The notes under the pieces are model-generated. The model did no database searches, was not told the origin of the DNA, and worked only from the letters and a program-made list of their open reading frames with translations. The translations under genes and the position numbers were made by a program. This document shows, in pieces, positions 9,728 through 18,922 of a DNA stretch of 64,000 nucleotides (positions are counted from its first letter, which is position 1; each line of letters starts with the position of its first letter). The stretch covers positions 186,001-250,000 of the forward strand of contig JAUZNX010000001.1 of the NCBI GenBank assembly GCA_030706745.1. The letters are read 5' to 3'. Origin of the DNA: Bacteroidota bacterium (GTDB lineage: Bacteria; Bacteroidota; Ignavibacteria; Palsa-1295).

Positions 9728-10026
9728 CGAGTGCTTCCATGAATTCTTCAGCCGTGCAAAGATTTTTCTTGCACTCGTGGTTTCGGTGACGTATATTGTT
9801 TCTGCCTTCAGGGGCACCATTGGCTCATTGAAAAGAAATAGAGATTCACTTTTCGAGTGCGGGCTGGGCGTTCATTAAATGACAATTCAAAAGAGAGAAT
9901 TAAAGTATTACTTTAACATTGAGCACCTATTGCAGAGGGCAAGCTGCTAAATTATCTTGGAAACGGCAGTCCGACGCTTCTTGCAAGAGGAAACGTACTA
10001 TCCAGGCTCAGCATCGATTCCGTTCG
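9728..10026. other. Intergenic region upstream of sucC
   Basis: No gene is supported between the terminator and sucC. The part from about 9880 to 9950 is AT-rich and contains the 7-bp dyad listed at 9900-9916. The 12-base word CTTTTCGAGTGC occurs twice, near 9723 and 9849, for no reason I can see. Confidence 0.5.
9900..9916. promoter_or_regulatory. Dyad TTAAAGT-ATT-ACTTTAA upstream of sucC
   Basis: A perfect 7-bp inverted repeat with a 3-base centre lies in the AT-rich stretch about 140 bases before the sucC start. The size and spacing suit a dimeric regulator, but no adjacent regulator gene points to which one. Confidence 0.4.
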
Positions 10027-10034
10027 TATTTTTG
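10027..10034 (+). promoter_or_regulatory. Candidate sucC -7 element TATTTTTG
   Basis: TATTTTTG fits TAnnTTTG and ends 24 bases before the sucC ATG. The same spacing is seen at the LamG lipoprotein gene start (55790). No TTG is found at the ideal -33 spacing. Confidence 0.5.
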
Positions 10035-10058
10035 CACGGCTCAATATTTAACCTCCGA

Positions 10059-11222
<1,164 letters not shown>

Positions 11223-11223
11223 G

Positions 11224-11400
11224 ATGATCGGACTGGCCGCACGTTTTTTTCGCGGGATTAGTATCGCGCTCGGGATTACGACGATCCCGAGCGATGCGCC
11301 ATCATCGCAAGTGCGGAAATTCGTTGCGGCATGGTTCGGGATCATTTTGTTTGTACTGGCATGGTGCGCTTTGATTGCATACTGGTTCGCGAGTTCCTGA
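11224..11400 (+). CDS. Small single-pass membrane protein downstream of sucC
   Basis: A 58-codon frame starts with ATG one base after the sucC stop codon. The product begins MIGLAARFFRG and has one strong hydrophobic segment near its end (about residues 36-55, WFGIILFVLAWCALIAYWF). Codon use resembles its neighbours and the tight spacing supports co-translation with sucC. I do not recognise the family; a small subunit or an uncharacterised membrane peptide are both possible. Confidence 0.55.
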   Translation: MIGLAARFFRGISIALGITTIPSDAPSSQVRKFVAAWFGIILFVLAWCALIAYWFASS

Positions 11401-11455
11401 GGGAAGATGCAGGTAGGGAGTCGGTTGCTTTCATCCACATAGTATTCAACCGCCA

Positions 11456-11887
11456 ATGAGGGTATTACTAACCACAGTACTCGTCGCGATGCTCGTAGCT
11501 GTTGCTGGTGGCCTTCGAGCACAATCGTGCTTTCCGATCAAGATCACCGGTCCGCATCCTCGGTTGATCGCGACGCTGAATGCCGGTCAGGCGCAAGTGA
11601 TGATGACTCCTGGCGCGAAGGGTGGAATGGATAACTACACCTCGTGCGGGAAGAACGGTGGTGCTAATCCGAATTCTGTCATTGCAAAGATCCGATTTAA
11701 GCGAGGGGTGAACTACAACGTGTGCGTGCAAGGCGCACCCGATTGCCTCAGCGCCTGGATGAACATCGATCGAGCTCCGGGTTGGACGCCGACGAAGTTG
11801 ATGTTCAAAGACAAAGGTGTGAGCGTGAGTGTTCAACTGTATGATTGCAGGACTCCCACTGGAGAGGCCAAACGGAAAAGGAAGTAG
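11456..11887 (+). CDS. Small exported protein of unknown function
   Basis: 143 residues with a clear signal peptide (MRVLLTTVLVAMLVAVAGGLRAQ). The mature part is basic, ends in RKRK, and has four or so cysteines spaced for two disulfides (SC near the start, SCG, VCVQGAPDC, DCRT). I recognise no family. It probably acts in the periplasm. It converges with the lipoprotein gene on the other strand, 35 bases away, with no clear terminator between. Confidence 0.6.
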   Translation: MRVLLTTVLVAMLVAVAGGLRAQSCFPIKITGPHPRLIATLNAGQAQVMMTPGAKGGMDNYTSCGKNGGANPNSVIAKIRFKRGVNYNVCVQGAPDCLSAWMNIDRAPGWTPTKLMFKDKGVSVSVQLYDCRTPTGEAKRKRK

Positions 11888-11922
11888 GTGTTCTAAAATG
11901 GTTTGACGCGCTTGGATATTCG

Positions 11923-12708
11923 TCAGGGCTTCAGCCTATAGAAACGCGTATTGTGGCCCGAAGCTTCGAATCCATACACGTAATCCCCAACATGCACGCT
12001 GTCACCGCGCGCCCACATGATCTGAATCATGAGCTTTTCTGGCTTGAACGATTTAATATAATCAAACACCTTGAGCGGTGGGATAACATACCTGCCGCCA
12101 TTCTGCAGGTTGCTTTCATTCCGCACCTTATAGTAATAGGACTGTCCGGAATGTTCGGTCTTCGTTGTATCACGTTTGTAAACACAATCACCGAAGTACG
12201 AATAATGAAACAGAACACTATCGATGCTCTTCGGTGCATGATATCTGACGACAATGCTGTCAAAGGCGTTCAGAGTGTCCGCGCTTGGAGAGAAGAACTC
12301 GATTGCCGAGTCCGACTGAATTGTGCGAGTGACAGATGGATATCGGTCATTCCCAGTAATTCTCCAACTCAGCGGCTCCGGCCATCCGACCGGAACACGT
12401 TCGTCAAAACCCTTGATGCTGTGACCATTCAAAGTGACTTGAATTGTTCGTGGAACATGGTATGTGCGAGCGGTGTCATCAATATACATGCGACCGCTAT
12501 CGTTAAAAAATGTTGCGTTCGCGAAACACCTTTGCTCGGCTGCAATCTCATAGCAAGAGAAGATGGCGTCATACCGTCCCGGAGGGAGTGGGTTCAACTC
12601 CACCGTTGTGTACCGAACGATAGACCCATGCTCTCTCGTGGTATGGTGCTTGCAACCCGCGAGAGGCGCCACCAAAATGATTAATACTAGAGAGGCATGC
12701 ACATTCAT
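11923..12708 (-). CDS. Predicted lipoprotein of unknown function
   Basis: 261 residues from the ATG at 12708, chosen because it gives a signal peptide with lipobox LAGC (MNVHASLVLIILVAPLAGC); the frame is open further upstream without good reason. The mature protein is beta-rich with many Tyr, Asp and Arg, and contains several strands of the kind found in immunoglobulin-like or jelly-roll folds. No known motif is visible. It is likely attached to a membrane through its lipidated cysteine. The upstream 40 bases resemble the 3' end of paaD (see repeat at 12744-12782). Confidence 0.65.
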   Translation of the reverse strand: MNVHASLVLIILVAPLAGCKHHTTREHGSIVRYTTVELNPLPPGRYDAIFSCYEIAAEQRCFANATFFNDSGRMYIDDTARTYHVPRTIQVTLNGHSIKGFDERVPVGWPEPLSWRITGNDRYPSVTRTIQSDSAIEFFSPSADTLNAFDSIVVRYHAPKSIDSVLFHYSYFGDCVYKRDTTKTEHSGQSYYYKVRNESNLQNGGRYVIPPLKVFDYIKSFKPEKLMIQIMWARGDSVHVGDYVYGFEASGHNTRFYRLKP

Positions 12709-12743
12709 TTCACAAGCATAAACAGCCGACTTATCGACAATCA

Positions 12744-12782
12744 TTGCAGCCGCTTGAGGCGCTCGAAGCCTTGATTGCAGCC
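12744..12782. repeat. Imperfect copy of the paaD 3' end
   Basis: About 29 of 37 positions match 13656-13695, the end of paaD. Read leftward it would encode CNQGFERLKRLQ then stop, close to the PaaD ending CNDCRQGFERFKPL. The two copies flank the secreted-protein gene at 12847-13641 in the same orientation. Confidence 0.45.
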
Positions 12783-12833
12783 CAAACTGCTGCACGCAAC
12801 TTTTGGGGGTTGTCCCGTGCTATTTCTGCTGAG

Positions 12834-12841
12834 AAAGGAGG
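12834..12841 (+). promoter_or_regulatory. Strong Shine-Dalgarno AAAGGAGG deciding the start at 12847
   Basis: AAAGGAGG lies five bases before ATG 12847. It rules out the longer in-frame start at 12775, which has neither a ribosome site nor a signal peptide at its head. Confidence 0.8.
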
Positions 12842-12846
12842 CTTCT

Positions 12847-13641
12847 ATGAAGTCATTCTGGCTACTATCAGCTCTTATTGTCCCCCTCGTTGCACGGGGA
12901 CAAGACCGACTGCAGTTTCAGGCCGTGGTTACAATGCATGATACAGGGTCATGGGGCGGCTGGTCCAAGTGGGATACCATTGTCTACGGCGGCACCGAGA
13001 CGAGGACGCTTACAGTGTGGTTCGGCGATACCCTGTCGATCATTGGAGATTCGATCGCGCAGACGGTACGCGCCGGCTCACTTGACGCCTACGCAACCGC
13101 CATCTTCGATCGCACTTCCACTGCGATACGCCATCTTCGCATTACCGGCAGCGGCAGCCCGTATTATGCGACCGACCGCGAGACGTATCAATTCACGATC
13201 GCGATCGATAGTCTGCCAGTCGCACAGTCGGCTGGTCCAATCCTGACGATCGATCCCGGAAGCTATGTGTGTCAAACGACGAGTAGTTATTCCTGGAGTC
13301 ACCCGGGAGGTCCTGAGGGCTTCGGTGGTAACCTGACGCAAAGCAGTGGCAGCGGTAGCGACTCCGGACTTACTACGTTTGAGGTGTTGACAGCATCGAG
13401 TGGTGTTCGTATGCAGAATGCGAACAGCGGTATCCGCATCGTTTCAATCGCAGGCGGCGCAGTACAAATTGAAGCTGAACGCAACGGACCGAACGAACCG
13501 ATCGAGATCTTCGATGATCTTGGAAGAATCATCTACCGTGCAAACTTCGAAGGCGGGTCGGTTCAGATTATGAACCTTTGCGCTGGCTGTTATTTCGCTC
13601 GCTTGGGAGGAACGTGTGCGAAATTCATTGTGACCGAATAA
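12847..13641 (+). CDS. Secreted protein with sorting-domain-like C-terminus
   Basis: 264 residues. The signal peptide is MKSFWLLSALIVPLVARGQ and the start is fixed by AAAGGAGG five bases upstream. The C-terminal 75 residues have the layout of a T9SS-type sorting domain: IEIFDDLGRIIY, then GCYFARLGG and a final KFIVTE. The region before it is beta-rich with serine runs (SSYSW, SSGSGSDSG). The gene at 44152-45006 on the other strand has a similar size, the same GCYFARL ending and a similar opening strand pattern, so the two form a small family. Function is unknown; surface or extracellular location is likely. Confidence 0.65.
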   Translation: MKSFWLLSALIVPLVARGQDRLQFQAVVTMHDTGSWGGWSKWDTIVYGGTETRTLTVWFGDTLSIIGDSIAQTVRAGSLDAYATAIFDRTSTAIRHLRITGSGSPYYATDRETYQFTIAIDSLPVAQSAGPILTIDPGSYVCQTTSSYSWSHPGGPEGFGGNLTQSSGSGSDSGLTTFEVLTASSGVRMQNANSGIRIVSIAGGAVQIEAERNGPNEPIEIFDDLGRIIYRANFEGGSVQIMNLCAGCYFARLGGTCAKFIVTE

Positions 13642-13655
13642 GCCGCAACACTCTG

Positions 13656-14135
13656 TTACAACGGCTTGAAGCGCTCGAACCCTTGCCTGCAATCGTTGCA
13701 GTAATGGATCGAGCGGCAGAGCGTCGAGCCGAACATCGATTGCATGGAGGTGTTCGCACTGCCGCAATGTGGGCACGCTACCGATTCGATCGCTGCAAGA
13801 TCGAGCATTCCATCGATTTGCACTGGCGCGCCGAGACCAAACGCTTCGAGCAATTGACGACCGCGATCTGTGACACGATCGCTGGACCACGATAGCTCAG
13901 TCTCCATCTCCACCTCGGAGTTCGGAAATCCCGAGCGCGCGAGTGCCTCTTTGATGTTCGCGCGGATGTAACTCGTCGCGGGACACGATACAAACGTCGG
14001 TAGTAACCGGACGCGTACGCCATCATCGCTCACCTGCACGTTCGTAATCATTCCGAGATCGAGAACGGAGAGCGTCGGAATCTCGGGGTCCATAACGGTC
14101 CCGAGAACTTCATAGACTCTATCGCGCGCTTGCAT
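13656..14135 (-). CDS. paaD: Phenylacetyl-CoA epoxidase-associated protein PaaD
   Basis: 159 residues (161 from an ATG two codons earlier). PaaD is a small Fe-S maturation-type factor required for the PaaABC(E) monooxygenase that turns phenylacetyl-CoA into its ring-1,2-epoxide. The N-terminal half is a MIP18/DUF59 domain (VMDPEIPTLSVLDLGMI; conserved Cys in TFVSCPATS) and the C-terminal end has a zinc-ribbon (CPHC and CNDC). The start at 14135 overlaps the paaC stop as TAATG, the same arrangement as seen at paaB, which favours translational coupling. It is the last gene of the leftward paa operon; no paaE reductase follows in this window. Confidence 0.93.
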   Translation of the reverse strand: MQARDRVYEVLGTVMDPEIPTLSVLDLGMITNVQVSDDGVRVRLLPTFVSCPATSYIRANIKEALARSGFPNSEVEMETELSWSSDRVTDRGRQLLEAFGLGAPVQIDGMLDLAAIESVACPHCGSANTSMQSMFGSTLCRSIHYCNDCRQGFERFKPL

Positions 14136-14884
14136 TACCATATCGCCGCTGGATCTAACCGATACACTTCCGTCATCTCATCGAGGAGCGGTTGCAGATG
14201 CTCGGTGTGGTATCCATGACGCCCACCATACTTCGGCTCGATGGCAGTCGGAATCACGAGGCCAGCCCGTTCGATGATCGGCACGATCGTCTCCTGCCAC
14301 AGTACCTGCAACTTATCTTCACCGGAGAATACGCCGTTAGTGACGAGAACTTCTTCGTAATCGCACGGCTCGAACATTCCAAGCGCATACGGCCACGCTT
14401 CGGTGAGTGCCGTCTGCATGCGTGCGCGACTCTCTTCGGTGCCCTGACCGAGTTTGGAAACCCAAAGATCGGCATGGAGCACGTGATACTTGAGTTCGCC
14501 TTTGATCTTGCGAGCGAGCGCGGCAAGCGGTGCGAACGATGATACTGTCAGCATCTCGTATCGCAACATCTCGGCATGATCGAACAAGAAATGCCGTATA
14601 AGACTAAACGCGTAATCGCCAATTGGAAGCTCGGTGAACTGCGAGGAATGAAATTGCCTCTCACCCCGGCTGAATGCGATGGCGTCCGGAAGCGACTCGC
14701 CGAACTCCTCGTGCAGCAGTTGGTAGTTCGCGACTGCGTGACCGATCTGGTCCTGCGCGATGGAGCTGAACGCGATGTCCTCTTCGAGGATTGGTCCGAG
14801 TCCGGTCCACTCGCTGTTGCGATGGCCGAGCACCAGCTCGTCATCGGCCATCCGGTATAGTAGGTCTTTGATCGCTTCGCTCAT
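14135..14884 (-). CDS. paaC: Phenylacetyl-CoA epoxidase subunit PaaC
   Basis: 249 residues, the usual PaaC length. It is the structural partner of the catalytic PaaA subunit in the (PaaAC)2 core of the epoxidase. The family signatures are DDELVLGHRNSEWTGLGP near the N-terminus, DIAFSSIAQDQIGHA, and FPIGDYAF-like and YHVLHAD stretches. It begins one base after the paaB stop and an AAAGGAG sequence lies about 10 bases before its ATG. In the known complex PaaC lacks a functional metal site and stabilises PaaA. Confidence 0.95.
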   Translation of the reverse strand: MSEAIKDLLYRMADDELVLGHRNSEWTGLGPILEEDIAFSSIAQDQIGHAVANYQLLHEEFGESLPDAIAFSRGERQFHSSQFTELPIGDYAFSLIRHFLFDHAEMLRYEMLTVSSFAPLAALARKIKGELKYHVLHADLWVSKLGQGTEESRARMQTALTEAWPYALGMFEPCDYEEVLVTNGVFSGEDKLQVLWQETIVPIIERAGLVIPTAIEPKYGGRHGYHTEHLQPLLDEMTEVYRLDPAAIW

Positions 14885-14885
14885 G

Positions 14886-15302
14886 TTAGCCAGACTCCTT
14901 TTCCATCATATCAAGGTACTTGTTCGCCGCGAGTTGCTTTATTTCGTCGAGATATTTGTTGATGCGCTTGCGGACCGGATAGCCGGAGGCATCGCGGTAG
15001 GTCTTCTCCGGCGCGGTCGCGAACATATCGTCGTCCTCATGCTGGAAGGTGTAGATGTCCGACGAGCGGACAGCCCAGAGGTTCACCGTCTTCTTGCGGC
15101 GGCCGAATTGCTCCTTTGCAAAGACGAGCGCCAACTCCGGATCAGGCGCGTGGACGATGCCGACGAACTCGTGTGCCGCGCCGCGCTTATCCTGATGGAA
15201 GATCGCGTAGGTCTCCCAATGCTCGTTCTGCTCGAGGCCGCCGGAAGCAGGTGAGTGCTCCAAATCGGCGCGGCGGATGCGGGGGTCAAGACTTTGTATC
15301 AT
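14886..15302 (-). CDS. paaB: Phenylacetyl-CoA epoxidase subunit PaaB
   Basis: 138 residues. PaaB bridges the PaaAC heterodimers of the multicomponent epoxidase. The family core is seen at residues about 28-75 (WETYAIFHQ, HEFVGIVHAPDPELAL, AKEQFGRRKKTVNLWAV). It is longer than E. coli PaaB (about 95 residues) through N- and C-terminal extensions; the C-terminal KRINKYLDEIK stretch occurs in other PaaB proteins of this size. Its ATG overlaps the stop of the preceding YD-like gene (TAATG), so translation of paaB depends on that gene. Confidence 0.93.
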   Translation of the reverse strand: MIQSLDPRIRRADLEHSPASGGLEQNEHWETYAIFHQDKRGAAHEFVGIVHAPDPELALVFAKEQFGRRKKTVNLWAVRSSDIYTFQHEDDDMFATAPEKTYRDASGYPVRKRINKYLDEIKQLAANKYLDMMEKESG

Positions 15303-16342
15303 TACTGTTTCAAAAAGTCGTACTCGAAATGTTGCTCACAGCGTAGCTCACCCTTTTCATCGAACGTCCGTTCGCTCAAAGGCTGATTATCTTTCCAAAC
15401 GTACTCATTTCGCTCGTAACCAGCATCCCATGTCAGTGGGCGACCTGCAGAATCGTAAGCATACGACGACGTGAAAGTATCTAATCCTGAACCACAATCC
15501 GAATACCGTCCGGACAGGTGGGCAGAAAAAATGTAATTACCGCGCTCATCATATCTGGCCTCCTCGCAGAGGCAAGGCGGAAGCAAGTTATCGTCCGAAC
15601 ACTTCAATTCGTAAGTGACTGTCCTGACAAGTGCCCCATTGGAGTAATAGAACATGCTATCAACTCGATCTGGCCTGGAGGGCCTTGTATGATACAAGTA
15701 TGAAAGAACTAAGTGACCGTCCGCATCAAACACGTTCTTGCGCTTTTCGATGAAGTCCCACTTGTTCCAATGTTCCCTGTCTTTTAGCGTCTTGTCCTTC
15801 CGCATCTGTATGCTGCTATCAATTCTATGATGCGGACCATAATATTGAATCTCGATGCCATGAGACATCTTGCTACTATCCTTTATCGTGAGCACATTAC
15901 CCGACAAAGAATACTGCCATGCTGTAATCAGAGGACTGCCGCCGGTGACCCAGCTCTCCTCGTAAAGGTGCCTGCCCCAAGAATCGTACGTTGCGATGCT
16001 TCCTCCACCGGTCCCCAAAGCGTGTTCATAACGGACAGTGTCGTTCGAATCAAACTTCATGATGGACCGGTATGTACCGTGCGATTCTGTTGTTGTTGTA
16101 ATGATGGTGTCGCCAACAATCTCAAATGTAGTTTGCGATGTATCGATTAAGTTGGCCCGATTCCATTTTTCAATCTTTCTCACCCACTGCAATCGATGTG
16201 AACGGACCCATTTGATAACGTTAGGATTAAGCCTGAAGAAGTCTATCCCAGGCTCCACATGTTCAGGCCATTGTTGCGCACGTGTTTTGGCTGCTACAAG
16301 TAGCAAGGCACAACTGCAAGATATGAGCAAAGCCAGCCGCAT
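15302..16342 (-). CDS. Exported YD/RHS-like repeat protein inside the paa operon
   Basis: 346 residues. The start at 16342 gives a signal peptide (MRLALLISCSCALLLVAAKTRAQQ); an upstream in-frame extension runs into paaA and is rejected. The mature protein contains repeats of the kind YDxxGxxxxxxxY (for example EARYDERGNYIFSAHL, YAYDSAGRPLTWDAGY, FDEKGELRCEQHFEYD), as in MORN/YD/RHS proteins. It lies between paaA (five bases away) and paaB (overlapping stop/start TAATG). No role in phenylacetate catabolism is known for such a protein; it should be in the periplasm or outside. It may be a late insertion into the operon. Confidence 0.7.
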   Translation of the reverse strand: MRLALLISCSCALLLVAAKTRAQQWPEHVEPGIDFFRLNPNVIKWVRSHRLQWVRKIEKWNRANLIDTSQTTFEIVGDTIITTTTESHGTYRSIMKFDSNDTVRYEHALGTGGGSIATYDSWGRHLYEESWVTGGSPLITAWQYSLSGNVLTIKDSSKMSHGIEIQYYGPHHRIDSSIQMRKDKTLKDREHWNKWDFIEKRKNVFDADGHLVLSYLYHTRPSRPDRVDSMFYYSNGALVRTVTYELKCSDDNLLPPCLCEEARYDERGNYIFSAHLSGRYSDCGSGLDTFTSSYAYDSAGRPLTWDAGYERNEYVWKDNQPLSERTFDEKGELRCEQHFEYDFLKQ

Positions 16343-16347
16343 GTCTC

Positions 16348-17340
16348 TTAGGCGTACGGTACCATCCGTTTCTGCGTCGTACTCATTAGCGCCTCGCGGA
16401 CCCAGCGGCCGTTCTCCTCGGCGTAGCGGCGGACGGCCAGGCGCTCCTTGTTGCACGGGCCATCGCCATTGATGACGCGGAAGAATTCATCCCAGTCGGG
16501 CTGCGTGTATTCCCACTTGCCGGTCGCTTCGTCCTTGCGGAGTGCGGGGTCGGGCAGTGTCATTCCAAGCTCCCAAATCTTCGGCACATACTGCTCGATG
16601 AAGTCCTGCCGCATCTCTTCGTTGCTCGCCATCTTCACTTTCCAGCGCATCAGCTTTTCGGTGTGGACCGAGATCGTGTCCGGCGGACCGAAGAAGTGCA
16701 TCATCGGCGGAAACCACCAGCGGTTCAGCGCGTCCTGCAGCATCTCGCGCTGCACCGGCGTCCCGACTGCCAGCGCGACGAACGCATCGTAGCCTTGCTT
16801 GAGATGAAAAGACTCTTCATAGCAGATTCTCTCAAGCGCGCGGCAGTATGGGCCGTAGCTGCCCTTCGCGTTTGCAAGCTGGTTGACGATCGCGCCGGCA
16901 TCGACCAAAAAGCCGATCACGGCAATGTCGGCCCACGTCTTCGCGGGATAGTTGAAGATATTGCTATACTTCGACTTGCCCGAAATGAGATCGTTGATCA
17001 TCGCCTCGCGCGTTTTGCCGAGCGTTTCGGCGGCGGAGTAGAGCAAGTGCCCGTGCCCGACTTCATCCTGCACTTTGGCAATCAGCGCGAGTTTGCGCTT
17101 GAGCGTTGGCGCGCGTGTGATCCACGTCCCTTCCGGCAGCGCGCCGATGATCTCGGAATGGGCGTGCTGCTCGATCATGCGCAGAAGTTGGCGGCGATAT
17201 TCCGCGGGCATCCAGTCGTCCGGCTCGATCTTTTCGCCACGCGCAATGCGAGCTTCGAACTCGGCTAACTTAGCGGGATCTTCGGCCTGTCCATTCTGAG
17301 CAGGCTTTGCATCTGGTTCGATGTAGGCGTTTCCGTACAT
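16348..17340 (-). CDS. paaA: Phenylacetyl-CoA epoxidase catalytic subunit PaaA
   Basis: 330 residues (E. coli PaaA is about 310). It carries the di-iron site that epoxidises the ring of phenylacetyl-CoA. Signatures: [31 protein letters not shown] near residues 40-70, [21 protein letters not shown] (a metal-ligand helix with E-x-x-H), a second ligand helix with [16 protein letters not shown], and [14 protein letters not shown]. The start MYGNAYIEP at 17340 lies two bases after the TetR gene stop, so regulator and enzyme share one transcript. Confidence 0.97.
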   Translation of the reverse strand: MYGNAYIEPDAKPAQNGQAEDPAKLAEFEARIARGEKIEPDDWMPAEYRRQLLRMIEQHAHSEIIGALPEGTWITRAPTLKRKLALIAKVQDEVGHGHLLYSAAETLGKTREAMINDLISGKSKYSNIFNYPAKTWADIAVIGFLVDAGAIVNQLANAKGSYGPYCRALERICYEESFHLKQGYDAFVALAVGTPVQREMLQDALNRWWFPPMMHFFGPPDTISVHTEKLMRWKVKMASNEEMRQDFIEQYVPKIWELGMTLPDPALRKDEATGKWEYTQPDWDEFFRVINGDGPCNKERLAVRRYAEENGRWVREALMSTTQKRMVPYA

Positions 17341-17342
17341 AG

Positions 17343-17915
17343 TTATCTGGCGATTATTCCTTCGATCAATATTGTGGTGATCTGGTTCAGCTCTTCCAGA
17401 GTGGGTTTCCGCTGCGTGCGATACGACTCGTATGTCCAATTGGTCGCGGAAAGGAGGGTATGGGTTGCGAGGATTGGATCGATGCGTCTGAACAAGCCGC
17501 GATCCATTCCTTCTTCAAGAATCGAACGGAACATTCGTTCGTACCGGCGCCGCATCAATTTGAAATCGGTGATGTAGGGCTCGCCCATGTGCCGCCACTC
17601 GTGCAGGAACACGGCGGAGGCATCCGCGTTAAAGGTAATCACTCCGAAGTGAGCTTCCATCGCAGCGCGGAGCTTTTCCTTTGGATCGATCGAGCTACGC
17701 ATCACGGGCTCGATTGCCGCAAAAAATGATTCGGCCATTGCGAAGCAAATGTCGCGGAGGATTTCTTCTTTCGAACCGATATGATTGTAGAGGCTCGCAG
17801 CCTCGATCCCGATCCCATCGGCAAGATCGCGCATGGATGTCGCGCTGTATCCGCGCTCGCGGAACAATGTCTGAGCTTTCAGGCGAATCTGATCTCTTCT
17901 GGCGACAGTTTTCAC
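17343..17915 (-). CDS. TetR-family repressor of the paa operon
   Basis: 190 residues. The helix-turn-helix lies at about residues 20-50 ([36 protein letters not shown]), a typical TetR N-terminus. The C-terminal part (residues 70-185) is the ligand-binding domain, most like regulators of acyl-CoA degradation pathways. It is the first gene of the leftward paa operon. A perfect 16-bp palindrome starts six bases before its start codon, so autorepression with release by an aryl-CoA intermediate such as phenylacetyl-CoA is a reasonable inference. It resembles PaaR of Thermus in role, but I cannot prove orthology. Confidence 0.88.
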   Translation of the reverse strand: MKTVARRDQIRLKAQTLFRERGYSATSMRDLADGIGIEAASLYNHIGSKEEILRDICFAMAESFFAAIEPVMRSSIDPKEKLRAAMEAHFGVITFNADASAVFLHEWRHMGEPYITDFKLMRRRYERMFRSILEEGMDRGLFRRIDPILATHTLLSATNWTYESYRTQRKPTLEELNQITTILIEGIIAR

Positions 17916-17920
17916 GACAA

Positions 17921-17936
17921 TAACTAACGTTAGTTA
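17921..17936. promoter_or_regulatory. 16-bp palindromic operator of the paa operon
   Basis: TAACTAACGTTAGTTA is a perfect palindrome, followed by one more TTAG/GTTA half-site (to 17940). It sits six bases upstream of the TetR start codon, between a TTTG (minus strand, 17944-17941) and the gene. Size and place fit a TetR dimer site. Confidence 0.75.
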
Positions 17937-17972
17937 GTTACAAACCAGGGGGCTGGAAAATGGTTCTCTAAT

Positions 17973-18893
17973 CTATAGCAAGCCAGTGAACCGTGAGAAA
18001 AGCGGCAACACATAGCTAATTCCGACAGAGACTTCCGGCAAGCGCAATCCGTGTATGAAATCTTCACTGCCAAAAACGCCGGTGAGAGGATAACCGCCAG
18101 CAATCAGCAACAGAAGAGCATGGTCGTCGTGCGTGGCAAGTGGGAGCCCGATCACAAGTCTCGGCTCCAATACAACATTCATCAGTGAAGCGCCCGCGTA
18201 TTTCGCAGTCGAGAGAGGATCGCTTCCAATGTGGGTGATCGCTTTGCCATTAATTGGCCACTCGATCGAAAGACCAAGACTTACAAGTCCGCGATAGCTC
18301 AAGCCCGGCGTGAGAGTAAGATACTGCAATATCCAGCCAGTATCGATAGCAGACCTCTCATTGAAAAATGCTCGTGTCTCATAACCGGCCGCAACGAACT
18401 CACCTAAAAAGTGGCCGAGAATGCTCGGAATGCGAATACCCAAAATCCCGACTGCCTCCCAACCGATCTCGCCCTTCATTCCCGAGTTCGGCAGCGACAT
18501 CCCACCCATAAGCACTGGAGCGAAATAGGCTTCTAACCTCGGATGCTGAATGGGTCGAAGCATCATGGGCTTGTAGAATTCGGTATCCGATACTTCCTTC
18601 CAATCCGAAACTCCTTTAACATGCGAAGCCTGAATCTCCTGTTTGAGGCCAGACTCATTAATCAAAACGACCCAATTCGAATCTCGGGAGATAACATGCC
18701 CCATAAAGGCGCCATATGGCTTCATCGAAAGCATGATGCGCCCAGTATCTGGTCCGGCGTGAACCCACAGCGCATTGGAGTCTCGCGCAACCCACTTCAT
18801 GTGCGGGTGCGGTTTTAGGGAATCAGCTTCTGTCCTTGCAAGCAGGACGACCGGAAGGAAAAGAACAAGTCCACACAGAATGCATCGTCTCAT
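17973..18893 (-). CDS. Exported protein with N-terminal SH3-like and C-terminal barrel-like region
   Basis: 306 residues with a signal peptide (MRRCILCGLVLFLPVVLLARTEA). Residues about 30-100 (VHAGPDTGRIML, GAFMGHVISRDSNWVVLIN) look like a small beta-barrel of SH3 type. From about 110 to the end there are amphipathic strands with Gly/aromatic positions (GEFVAAGYETRAFF, LSLGLSIEWPI) ending SYVLPLFSRFTGLL, compatible with an outer-membrane barrel. It follows the ATP-grasp gene by 29 bases and may share its transcript. Confidence 0.55.
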   Translation of the reverse strand: MRRCILCGLVLFLPVVLLARTEADSLKPHPHMKWVARDSNALWVHAGPDTGRIMLSMKPYGAFMGHVISRDSNWVVLINESGLKQEIQASHVKGVSDWKEVSDTEFYKPMMLRPIQHPRLEAYFAPVLMGGMSLPNSGMKGEIGWEAVGILGIRIPSILGHFLGEFVAAGYETRAFFNERSAIDTGWILQYLTLTPGLSYRGLVSLGLSIEWPINGKAITHIGSDPLSTAKYAGASLMNVVLEPRLVIGLPLATHDDHALLLLIAGGYPLTGVFGSEDFIHGLRLPEVSVGISYVLPLFSRFTGLL

Positions 18894-18922
18894 ATCCCAA
18901 TAACCCAAGACACCCGAGAAAG

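Noticed and set aside
9504-9878. Open frame overlapping the end of the T9SS cargo gene and the intergenic region
   Set aside because: It crosses a strong terminator and lies out of frame with the real gene.
11845-12684. Rightward open frame opposite the lipoprotein gene
   Set aside because: The leftward frame has a signal peptide and lipobox, while this one has an irregular composition and no start context.
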